Source of the DNA: Artemisia argyi
Taxonomy: Eukaryota > Streptophyta > Magnoliopsida > Asterales > Asteraceae
Direction of reading: 5' to 3'
Length of the DNA: 64,000 bases
NCBI GenBank assembly: GCA_030686995.1
Contig: JARVZY010002410.1
Span: 186,001 to 250,000 of the forward strand
The notes under the pieces are model-generated. The model did no database searches. It was not told the DNA's origin and was given only the letters and a program-made list of their open reading frames with translations. Numbering within the stretch: position 1 is the stretch's first letter; every line of letters begins with the position of its first letter. The translations under genes were made by a program, and so were the position numbers. Positions 24,230 to 33,708 of the stretch are shown in pieces.

Positions 24230-27200
24230 TGATTGGTGCTAAACCGTCAACTTATATTGACCAATAAATGGTCAACAAAGTTAAATAGCCTAGAAACAAT
24301 CTCCGGGTAATATAAGGTATCACCAGGTCGTTAAATCCCGACAAGGTGTGAATTGTGACTGAGCGTGCTTTGTGATCGGGTGATTATTCACAGAAAGGGT
24401 TTGTTATGAGAATTATTTGGAGATTATTAACAAGAATAGCTTAGAAAAGCTACGTGATTGATTACTGGAACTTAGTCTGAGAAGAAATTACCAAAAACTT
24501 AAAAACCGTATGTTTGCTGAAAATGCGAACAAACGTACGTGGAATAAAAAAGTGAAAGAGGTGATCTGGAAAGGCTACTGGTATGAAAATGATATTTTTA
24601 CAAACCTAATGATTAAAGAAAATTTTTTGGAGTTTAAAACTAATTTTTACACTATTTTTATAATTACTATTGATTAAATACTAATTTTCTTATTACTTTT
24701 AATTAATTATATTAACCTTAATTACAAATAATTATTAAATAAACCTAGAAAAATAAAATTTAAACTTAGAAAAATCTAAAATACTATAAAACTAATTTTA
24801 GAAATGAAAATATATTTTTAAGACTTTTTAATTAATTATTACTAATTATTAATTACTTTTTAATTATTTAAATTAACCTAAATTCTTACTAATTATTAAA
24901 TTACACTAGAAAATGGAAAATAAAATTTGGAAAAATCAAAAATAACTAAAAACTAATTTTAAAATTTAATTTATATTTTTCTGATTTTCTAATTATTATT
25001 AATTATTAACTATTTAATAATTACTAAAAACTAATTTAAATTAAGAAAAATACTAAATGATGCAAGAAAAATCTGAAAAAATTACAGAAATTATTTTTAC
25101 ACACCAGGATCCTAGGAAAATTATAAAAATGGGAATTGCTTATTAATAAGCTGAAGAATAAGCCAATTGGCTTAAATAGAAGCTATCACTTCTATTAAGT
25201 TGCGCTTATTTGGAATTTTCTTTTTCAAAACTGCTTATTATATGATTTTAAGCAACTATTGTGAAGTGAGTTTGGCTGAGACCAAGGAAATAAGCACTTC
25301 AAGTGCTTATACCCTTGACAGTTGACTTTCCTTGACTTGGAAGAGAAATAAGTACAAATGGCCAAGTGTGGGGCCCACAATGGTGAAAACTGATGCAAAT
25401 GAGTTTTATGAACAAGTCTAAACAAGTTTCACACAAATAAGCTAACTGAATAAGCTAAAACACCACAATAAGCACTTTGCTTATTTGGTTCTGAGGCAGA
25501 AAAGGGACAACCTTTGGGTGCAATTCTAGGTGGGGTCCACAGTCCTTATGGTCAAACAAAGGGTCAAAACACCAACCCTGGTAGGAGGGGGGTTGATTGA
25601 AACCAAAATGGGTCAATGGGACCCACTGGAGTGGTCACAATGAACCACCAAAGTGGTGGTTGTGACTGAGTTGCTGGTGCACAGGGCACACCCTTGCCCT
25701 GCAAGTAACTTTGACGGGCAAAAAGGTCCAACAGAAAAAATCACAAAAATCAGATAAGTGTGTGAATCAAGAGTCCTACTGGTCGACAACAACTCCAACA
25801 AATTTCAAGTCCTAAAACAATCCACAAAAATCACAATAAATCAAGCCATATTTGGAAAAATCTGAAACTTGCCATTTTGACTTTTTAGAAAACTTTGATA
25901 TTTGACTTTGATGAACTTTGGACACTGAATTTATGATTAAATATGTTTAGTTAAGATATAATATGACCAAATTAAGTTGTAATACAAATTTATGAAAGGA
26001 TTTGATTGGTTTTAGGATTCAACTGTCACCACAGTTAACTGTGGTGATAATTCTCTTGTGATTTTGACTTTTGTTGTATTTGTGAACAAGAAAATGGTTC
26101 CCCTGACCTTATATCTACCCAAGTAACTAAATGAAACACAGATTTGTGCAATAAAACAAGTAGAACACCACAAACAGACTACAACCAAACACCCCTTTAA
26201 AAACAGCTTATGATGAAAATTGATTCAAACAAATATAAAATTCAACCAAATGATTACAACTAATCTAATTACTATAACTAAGAAAAACCCAAATAAACTG
26301 CTAATACTACTTATTACTAAAGAGATGACGTTTTGAGCTTACAAAGCCTTCCAAGCTTGGCAGACCAAGAACCAAAAGACCAATACCAATCCTAATGACT
26401 TCCACAAGTCCCTAACCCACTGCCATCCATGATTCACAGTGCTCCATGCTTTCTTCAACCTTTGATCACCAATTTTTTTATTTTATTTTTATTTTTCTGA
26501 ATTATTGCTATTTTTATAAAACCTTGAACTTAATTAACACAGAAGCTGACACAGCTTCTAAAAGCTTGTTATTTAGGTTTATGAACTAGATTAAAGCTTA
26601 AAACATTAGAGGTAATGTATATAACAAACTTGAAATTCAAACTTAGAACTTGAAAATTGAAATTTATATTAAACTTAAAAACCTTGAATTACATTAACTG
26701 AAATGAGAGTACAAGTGATAAAAGAAAAAGTTACAAGACTAAAATTACATACTACACTAATACAAAGGCTCATATGAGCTATAATATATATATCGAGCTA
26801 AGAATAATCCCTAAGTCTTTCCACATGGCTTCCTTTTGAATTCTAAGTGTCCCACAAGCTTTATCTTTGACCATAGGCCAAATCCTCACCACTCAATTGT
26901 ATTATAATCAATCCAAGCCCTTGATTGCCATTTTTGGCGCCAAAACATACACGGGTTAATCTGAGTGGGATTGGTGAGGGGAATTTAATGTGGTGGTGGA
27001 GGTTGGTGTGGGTTGGTGACCACATTAATTGTGGGGGGCTAATGGAGGAGGGGGGAGCATGTGGAGGGGACAACTCCTCCCTGGTTTTGCGTTGGGTGTT
27101 GAGGGGAAGAAGGTGGTCAAAAGGGAGGTTTGACCGGGGTTTATTTTTATATAAAATGGGAGTGGGCCGAATTTTATGGTGGGCTGGGATTATTTGTGGG

Positions 27201-27779
27201 TTGGATTTGGTTTTTGTTTTTGGATTGGATAATGGATTTGTTTTTGGTTTGTTATAATAAAAACAAGGGTCCGGTTGGTATGTGAATTAACAAGGACCAA
27301 TTTTGTAATTTTTCAAACCTTAAGGACTGAAGTTGTAATTTTTCCAATTTGCTTCCAAGGAACAAATATGCCAATCATCAATAAACCAAGAACCAATTTT
27401 GCCATTTTCATTTTTTCAAAATTTCCTAGGGACCTATTTTGCCAACTTTGAAATCTCCGGGACCAAACTTGTAATTTTGGAAAACTTATGACCCAAGTGT
27501 AATATTTTATGATTTTTGACTTTTAAAACCTTGGGTTGACTTTTCCTTTTAAAATAAATGCATAGGGACTAATTTTGACAAGTTTTGAAACTTGGGGGAC
27601 TGAAACTGCCAATGTTGCAAACTTTGTACGTTTTTTCTTTGTTTTTGCTCATTTTGCTTTTAAAACATATAAAACACAATCGCTGGGATAATTTAAGTAT
27701 TTTGATATCTCTTTGATTATTTTTGTATGTTTTGGCAGTTTAAATACGACAAAAATGATGAGTGTTTGAGCACTCATCA
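24230..27779 (-). repeat. 5' LTR of the Athila element (right copy)
   Basis: The 3,550-bp partner of 13664-17228. The size difference is mainly a 12-bp and a 4-bp indel in the AT-rich part, plus scattered substitutions such as near 24258-24290. Starts TGATTGGTGC and ends CACTCATCA. Confidence 0.92.
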
Positions 27780-27784
27780 ATAAG

Positions 27785-28768
27785 TCTAGATGAAAACACT
27801 TCTAGTGATGAGGAATCCCCTAGTCCAACACCTCCTGAATTTAAGAAAGAAAAGGGATATAATGCAGTTCCTCACCCCCAGGTAGCTTTCAACCACCTAG
27901 AAAAGATGTCGACTGTTATGGTGTAGATAATCTAGAGTTTAGGAAAAAGCTTAAAAGTAAATCTAACCCTGAAACTTTAGAAAAGTCTGTTGAAGCACCT
28001 AAGATTGAAGAGAACAGGTTTTCAAAACAAGCAGTACATCCAAACACTTTTCGAAGTACTGCTGATCACTCAGCAGTACCTCAGAGAAAATTCTTTCAAA
28101 ATACTGCTAATTTTAGAAAATCTTATGGAAGGGGATTTGGGGATATTGGTCCAAAGGTCTGTTATGTTTGTTATAGTCCTCATCATTTGATTAAAGACTG
28201 TGATTACCATTCAGAATACCTAAGTAAATATCCAAAGACCAGAACTGCACAACCAAGTCATAGGGAGAATAAGCCAAGGGACAACAAACCAGTTTGGTAT
28301 TATACAAATAGGGTTAACCATAGTAATTTCTCAAAAGACTATAGGTACCCTCATCAGAAAAGGTCATACTCCAAACCCTCAGTACCTTCACAAAGTACTG
28401 ATAGAAAGTTCCCTAACCAAGATGTCTCTAGCAAACACTCAAGTGTAAGACCTAGGAGGTACAATCACTACAATCCTAGAAGGCCTTACAACACAAGAAA
28501 AGATGCTAGAACACAGAACCCAACTCCTAAAGTTACAACAAAATGGGTTAAGAAAGAAAGTACTGCTGGGGTAGAACCAGTACTTTTAGAGGTTAAGGGT
28601 GAAAAAGGGAAAATTGATCATGATAAACCAACAATTTTGGAAACAAAAACTTTAATTCTTGATCATGCTTTCAAAGACAGTGGTGATTACATATTCAAAA
28701 ATTTTAAGTATGTCACTCCACAAGGGGAACACAAGTCAGTAATGGCTTGGGTTCCTAAAAATAACTAA
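27785..28768 (+). pseudogene. Copia gag C-terminal part (level 2, after the Athila insert)
   Basis: After the ATAAG duplication the gag frame resumes (L-D-E-N-T-S-S-D-E-E-S-P-S-P) and shifts by one base near 27878. It continues through a second Cys/His knuckle C-Y-V-C-Y-S-P-H-H-L-I-K-D-C (about 28159-28200) and a basic Lys/Arg/Tyr-rich tail. It ends in V-M-A-W-V-P-K-N-N and TAA at 28766-28768. AGTACT(GCT) motifs recur (28053, 28558, 28580). Gag and pol are in different frames here. Confidence 0.78.
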
Positions 28769-28782
28769 CCTTTTTCATGTGA

Positions 28783-29145
28783 ATGCAGGGCAACCCAGAG
28801 GAGGAGCTTAAAGATCATCTTATTGTAGATAGTGGTTGCTCTGGCAGTATGACAGGAGAAAAGGAGCTCTTGTCAGATTTTAAAGCTTATTTTGGAGGAA
28901 AAGTTGCATTTGGGAATGATCCTGATGGAGGAAGAATAACTGGCAAAGGAACTATCAAGGCAGGAAACATTGATTTTGAAGATGTTAGATATGTGAAGGA
29001 GCTCAAATTCAATCTTTTGTCAGTCTCTCAGATTTGTGATAAGAAGTACCCTGTGTTATTCTTTGACACAGAATGTCTTACACTTTCTCCTGATTTCAAG
29101 TTAGAAGATAGAAGCTTGGTGTTGCTGAGAGCACCAAGAAACTAA
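28783..29145 (+). pseudogene. Copia protease (level 2)
   Basis: The frame contains L-I-V-D-S-G-C-S-G-S-M-T-G, the Asp-Ser-Gly catalytic site of Copia proteases, then V-A-F-G-N-D and V-K-E-L-K-F-N-L-L-S-V-S-Q. It lies in another frame than gag, following a CATGTGAATGCAG stretch that resembles a splice acceptor. A one-base shift at about 29145 moves pol to the next frame. Processing of the polyprotein is the family role. Confidence 0.82.
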
Positions 29146-29149
29146 TGAT

Positions 29150-30900
29150 GTGTATAGCATAGACTTAAAGAATGTACACTATGCTGAAAGAGCAACATGT
29201 TTGATTGCAAGAGCAACTATGGAAGAAGCACATCAATGGCACAGAAGATTGAGGCATGTCAATTTTAAGAACATCAATAAGCTGGTCAGAGGTAATTTAG
29301 TTAGAGGTTTACCTTCTAAAACATTCAAGAATGATCACTCATGTCTTGCTTGTAAGAAGGGTAAACAACACAAGGCTACTTGTAAGAAGATTGATGATAA
29401 AATCATTAGAGAGCCTTTGGAATTGCTGCACATGAATTTGTTTAGACCTGTTTCAGTTGTTAGTCTGAACAAGAAGAAGTACTGCTTGGTTGTAACAGAT
29501 GACTGTAGCAGATTTAGTTGGGTCTTTTTCTTATGCTTTAAAGATGAAACTTTGATGCTATTCATGATCTTATAATAGCACTTGAAAATAAGTTAAGACT
29601 CAAGGTTAGAGGCATTAGATGTGATAATGGAACTGAGTTCAAGAATCAGCTAATGGATGAATTTTGTGCCAAGAAAGGAATTAAAAGAGAGTTCAGTATT
29701 GCTAGAACTCCTTAGCAAAATGGAGTTGCAGAAAGAAAGAATAGAACTCTTATAGAAGCAGCAAGGACAATGCTTGCAGACTCTCAATTACCTGTTCCAT
29801 TCTGGGCTGAGGCTGTAAGTGCTGCTTGTTATGTGTTGAATAGAGTATCAGTGACTAAACCTCAAATGAAGACACCTTATGAGTTACTCATGGGAAAGAA
29901 GCCAAGCATCAAGTTTATGAAACCTTTTGGATGCTCCCTAACCATCTTAAACACTGCTGATAATTTGGGCAAATTTGATGGGAAGTCAGATGAAGGATAT
30001 TTATTGGGATATTGTACCAATAGCAAAGGATTCAGAGTGTACAATAGGGCTACCAAAAAGGTTCAAGAATGTCTTCATGTTGATTTTCTGGAAGAACAAG
30101 AAAATTCTAAAGGTAAAGGTCCTAATTGGATGTTTGATCTTGATTTAATGTCTTCATCAATGAATTATGTACCTGTAAGGGAAGAAAATCAAGCTGCTCC
30201 CACTGAAGAAAAAGCACAGTACATTGTTCATGATGTTAATTTAAGATCTGAAGATGAGCCAAATAATAATGCCAATGATGAGAAGAAGAGTACTTCTGAG
30301 CCTCAAGGTACTGCTGAACCTAACAGTACTGTTGATCCTCAAAGTACTGTTCCACCACAAATCCCAGTATCTGCAGAAGATCAAGCCATTCAAGATGAAC
30401 TTTCTAGGATGCTTTTTCAAGAAACAATGGCTAAGTCATATGAAGATGAACAAAGGAGAGTTTATGAAGCAGAAAAGAAGAAGGCAAAAGAAACAGCCAG
30501 TACTTTACCCCAAAGTACTGCTAATCCATTTGAAAGTACTTTTCAACCTTTAGATACTTCAAATTGGATAAATACTGATGCTATTAATGATTCTAATATG
30601 CTTGACTTCGAAGATACTGATGATCCAAACACGATTACTTTAGAAGACACTAATGATGAATTGGATCAAGAAGGCATTTTCTCAGATTCTAATGAAGATC
30701 CTGATATAACTAATTTGGAAGATAATCTTGAAGTCTCACCAACTCCTACTCTCAGAATACACAAAACTCATCCTGTTACCAACATAATTGGACCCTCAGC
30801 TTCAGGGGTGCTCACAAGGACTAAGGCTAAGAATATGTCTCAACAATATACTTCTTTACTTAGTTTTATCTACAAGCAAAACAGGGTGAATCACAAGGAT
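29150..30900 (+). pseudogene. Copia integrase and linker (level 2), frameshift and stop
   Basis: The segment has the GAG-pre-integrase H-Q-W-H-R-R-L-R-H and zinc-binding C-L-A-C-K-K-G-K-Q (29225-29370). The core follows with V-V-T-D-D-C-S-R-F-S-W, C-D-N-G-T-E-F and Q-N-G-V-A-E-R-K-N-R-T-L. A frameshift lies near 29558 and a TAG at 29713-29715 sits before Q-N-G-V, replacing the usual Q of P-Q-Q-N-G. From 29770 the frame is open through W-A-E-A-V-S-A-A-C-Y, P-F-G-C and Y-L-L-G-Y, then an acidic linker rich in Q-S-T and G-T-A encoded by AGTACT-type triplets. Confidence 0.86.
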
Positions 30901-32463
30901 CAAAAGTTGTGTTTATTTGCTTGTTTTCTATCTCAGGAAGAGCCCAAGAATATCAAACAAGCATTAGCCAAGGAAAGTTGGGTGGAAGCTATGCAAAAAG
31001 AACTCCTACAATTTAAACTTCAAGAAGTTTAGGTATTATGTGATTTACCTGATGGAAAGAAACTTATTGGAACTAAATGGGTCTTCAGAGTAAAAAGAGA
31101 TGAAAGAGGGAATGTTATCAAGAATAAGGCAAGGTTAGTGGCTCAAGGATATAGACAGGAAGAAGGAGTAGACTATGATGAAGTTTTTGCTCTTGTGGCA
31201 AGGCTTGAAGCCATCAGGCTATTTTTGGCTTTTGCATCTTATATGGGATTCCCTGTATATCAAATGGATGTTAAAAGTGCTTTTCTATATGGCAAAATTA
31301 CAGAAGAAGTTTATGTCAAACAGCCTCCTGGTTTTGAAGACCCTGCACATCCAAACAAAGTCTACAAAGTAATCAAGGCTCTGTATGGCCTTCATCAAGC
31401 TCCAAGAGCATGGTATGAAAGACTTTCCAATTTTCTACTACAACATGGTTATAGAAGAGGAGCTATTGACAAGACTTTGTTTATCAAGAGAGATAAGAAG
31501 GATATCATGCTTGTCCAAGTGTATGTAGATGACATTATTTTTGGTGCTACTAGGCAATCTATGGTCAAAGAATTTGAATATCTTATGCAGAAAGAGTTTC
31601 AGATGAATTCAATGGGAGAATTAACCTTCTTCTTGGGACTTCAAGTGCAACAGTCAAGCAGTGGAATATATATTTGTCAAGATAAGTATGTTGCAGATAT
31701 TCTTAAGAGATTCAATTTCACAACTGTTAGGCCTACATCTACACCAGTGGATACTAACAAACCTTTGGGAAAAGATGAAGAAGGAGAAGATGTTGATGTC
31801 ACTCTATACAGGTCTATGATTGGATGTCTCATGTATTTAACTGCATCAAGACCTGATATAACTTTTGCTGTATGTTTATGTGCAAGACATGAAGTTGATC
31901 CAAAGGTATCACACTTGAATGTTGTCAAGAGAATTTTCAGGTATCTTAGGCAACAACCTAAGCTAGGCTTATGGTATCCTAGAGATTCACCTTTTCATCT
32001 CCAAGCTTTTTCAGACAGTGATTATGCTAGAGATAACTATGACAAAAGATCCACAACTGGAGGATGCCAGTACCTTGGAAGCAGATTAGTGTCATGGCAA
32101 TGTAAGAAGCAAACAATTGCAGCAACTTCTTCCACTGAAGCAGAGTATGTAGCTGCTGCAAGCTGTTGTGCACAAGTACTTTGGTTGCAGAATCAACTTT
32201 TGGATTATGGATTCAATTTCAAGAATACTCCTATCAACATTGATAATCAGCGTACTATCTGTATTGTCAAGAATCCAGTGTATCATTCCAAGACCAAGCA
32301 CATTCAGATTAGACATCACTTTATAAGAGATTGCTATGAACACAGGCTTATCAATGTGGTTAAAGTTCATACTGATGATAATGTAGCAGATTTACTCACA
32401 AAGGGCTTTGATGTTTCAAGATTTACCTTCTTGGTTGTGAGTATTGGCATGATTAATATGTAA
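30901..32463 (+). pseudogene. Copia reverse transcriptase and RNase H (level 2), one stop
   Basis: The RT starts near E-P-K-N-I-K-Q-A-L. A TAG at 31030-31032 sits where W is expected (L-Q-E-V-x-V-L). The rest is continuous: [28 protein letters not shown] and the catalytic [10 protein letters not shown]. RNase H follows ([10 protein letters not shown]...S-T-E-A-E-Y-V-A-A...I-D-N-Q). A glycine normally follows D-Y-A, here arginine. The C-terminus has [14 protein letters not shown]. Synthesis of cDNA is the family role; this copy cannot make a full protein. Confidence 0.9.
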
Positions 32464-32689
32464 GCTATTTTTGAGGGGAGGCATTAGTAGTTATTAGTTA
32501 GACATTATTTGAGGGGAGGCTACATGTATCATTAGAAAGAAAAGTTTTTATTCATCATTCAGCAAGTTCATACAACAACCATTTAGAGGATTCATACATC
32601 ACCAATGTTGTTACCAAGATACAGATACAGACACAGAAAAGACAAAACAAACACAAATCTACCACAACCTACTACCAAGCTTCACACAT
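32464..32689 (+). other. Two PPT-like purine tracts directly after pol
   Basis: TTTTTGAGGGGAGGC (about 32469-32482) and ATTTGAGGGGAGGC (about 32507-32520) occur 40 bases apart just after the pol stop, where simpler Copia elements have their polypurine tract. The tract beside the 3' LTR is AAGTTAGGGGAGGAT at 37276-37290. The rest of the interval shows no motif. Confidence 0.55.
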
Positions 32690-33142
32690 CTACTCCATAG
32701 GCCTTTTTCCCTTGCCCTCATAGCTTTGCTTTCCCTTCTGAGTAGTCTTTCTTTTGTCATCAAAAGAAGCTTGCTTTCTTGGGCAAGCCAGGCCAAGAAC
32801 CTGTTTGGGAGGTCTCTTTTTCCTTGGAGCAGGCCACTTCATGTTCTGAATTGCTGATTCCAGGGCTTGAGTCAAAGCATGTGGAAGCTCATTAGCCAGA
32901 GATGAACCAGGGACAACTTTCTTCTTCTTGGGCTTTTTGTTGGTAGTACTACCTGCATCAGTTATAGTGGAGTTGGCAACACTTATTGTTAAGGAAGATT
33001 CTTGGGGCCCCATCCACTGTACATGAGGAAAATAATCTAACCATCCTGGATCTTCAAACTCAGAATCAGAGTAGTAACTTATCTCTGAATCAGTGGTGCC
33101 ATCTGAGTCTGAAGAGATGTTCACGCTTGGAATGTGACTCAT
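32690..33142 (-). CDS. Antisense ORF of the level-2 Copia, 150 residues, unknown function
   Basis: This uninterrupted ORF runs opposite to gag-pol. The N-terminal third is acidic and Ser-rich (D-S-D-G-T-T-D-S-E-I). The middle has a basic N-K-K-P-K-K-K-K-V run resembling a nuclear localisation signal, and the C-terminal third is Lys/Arg/Gln-rich. There are no Cys clusters or membrane segments. A TATA box (33212-33219, TATAAAAG on the minus strand) lies about 70 bases before the ATG, and the start context is CACAATGAG. I do not recognise the family. It is the only intact frame beyond gag in this otherwise decayed region, so it may be coding, but it could also be a chance frame. Confidence 0.5.
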   Translation of the reverse strand: MSHIPSVNISSDSDGTTDSEISYYSDSEFEDPGWLDYFPHVQWMGPQESSLTISVANSTITDAGSTTNKKPKKKKVVPGSSLANELPHALTQALESAIQNMKWPAPRKKRPPKQVLGLACPRKQASFDDKRKTTQKGKQSYEGKGKRPME

Positions 33143-33708
33143 TGTGCTTACTAGTGTTTATGTTATGCTAAAGAAAGAAAAGATGATTGTAAGTTGTTGT
33201 AGGTAAAGTTGCTTTTATAAGCAAAATAGAGGTAAATGGGCATTTAATGAAGTGTATTGATGTTCACTTATCATGGTAGCTTTGGGATTTAATTTGGGGA
33301 GATAGTCATTAATCAGGGTTGACTTTCAAAGATATTTTGGTCAAATGGTCAACATTCAAGATTTTTTTTTGGAAAGTACTTTGGTCAACATACTGTGTGA
33401 GTTTATAACAGAAGGTACTGCTCCATATTTTATGGAACGTACTGCTTGGTGCTATTCAAGGGTTCGCTGACGAGTCAGATACTGTTCCAACGGTCAGATT
33501 TGCGGCTAACAACCTTTCGAAAGATATGGGGATAATTACTTCCAAAAATAATGGTAAAGTTATTAATTAACCGTGATTTTTTTGTATCTTATCCTTATAT
33601 AAACCTCATATATTTTCTTTTTATTTACCCTTATTCACCTTTCTTGTTATATAAACTCATTCCTACTTTACATCGATCATAACTTTTCTCACTCTAACCC
33701 TAATCACC
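33143..33708. promoter_or_regulatory. Putative bidirectional promoter inside the level-2 Copia
   Basis: The interval lies between the divergent starts at 33142 (minus) and 33709 (plus). It has TATAAAAG facing left (33212-33219) and TTATATAAAC facing right (33595-33604, about 105 bases before ATG). Between them are W-box-type TTGAC/GGTCAA sequences (33318-33355) and three GTACT motifs: AAAGTACTT 33373-33381, AGGTACTGCT 33413-33422 and ACGTACTGCT 33437-33446. The same motif crowds the LTR U3. The plus-strand start context ATCACCATGGCT is strong. Confidence 0.55.

Larger units (their letters stand above)
13664..27779 (-). mobile_element. Level-3 Athila-type Gypsy element inserted in Copia gag
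   Basis: The LTRs at 13664-17228 and 24230-27779 begin TGATTGGTGC and end CACTCATCA on the plus strand, flanked by perfect ATAAG duplications (13659-13663 and 27780-27784). The polypurine tract beside the left LTR and the primer site beside the right LTR, both reversed, show the element runs on the minus strand. LTRs differ by one or two percent by eye plus small indels, so insertion is fairly recent. Coding order on the minus strand is gag, protease, RT, RNase H, integrase. No env-like ORF3 follows the integrase, unlike classical Athila. Confidence 0.93.

Noticed and set aside
33461..33530. Hammerhead-like CTGACGAGTC followed by CGAAA
   Set aside because: The helices needed around the core do not form; the two motifs are about 45 bases apart without a stem II.
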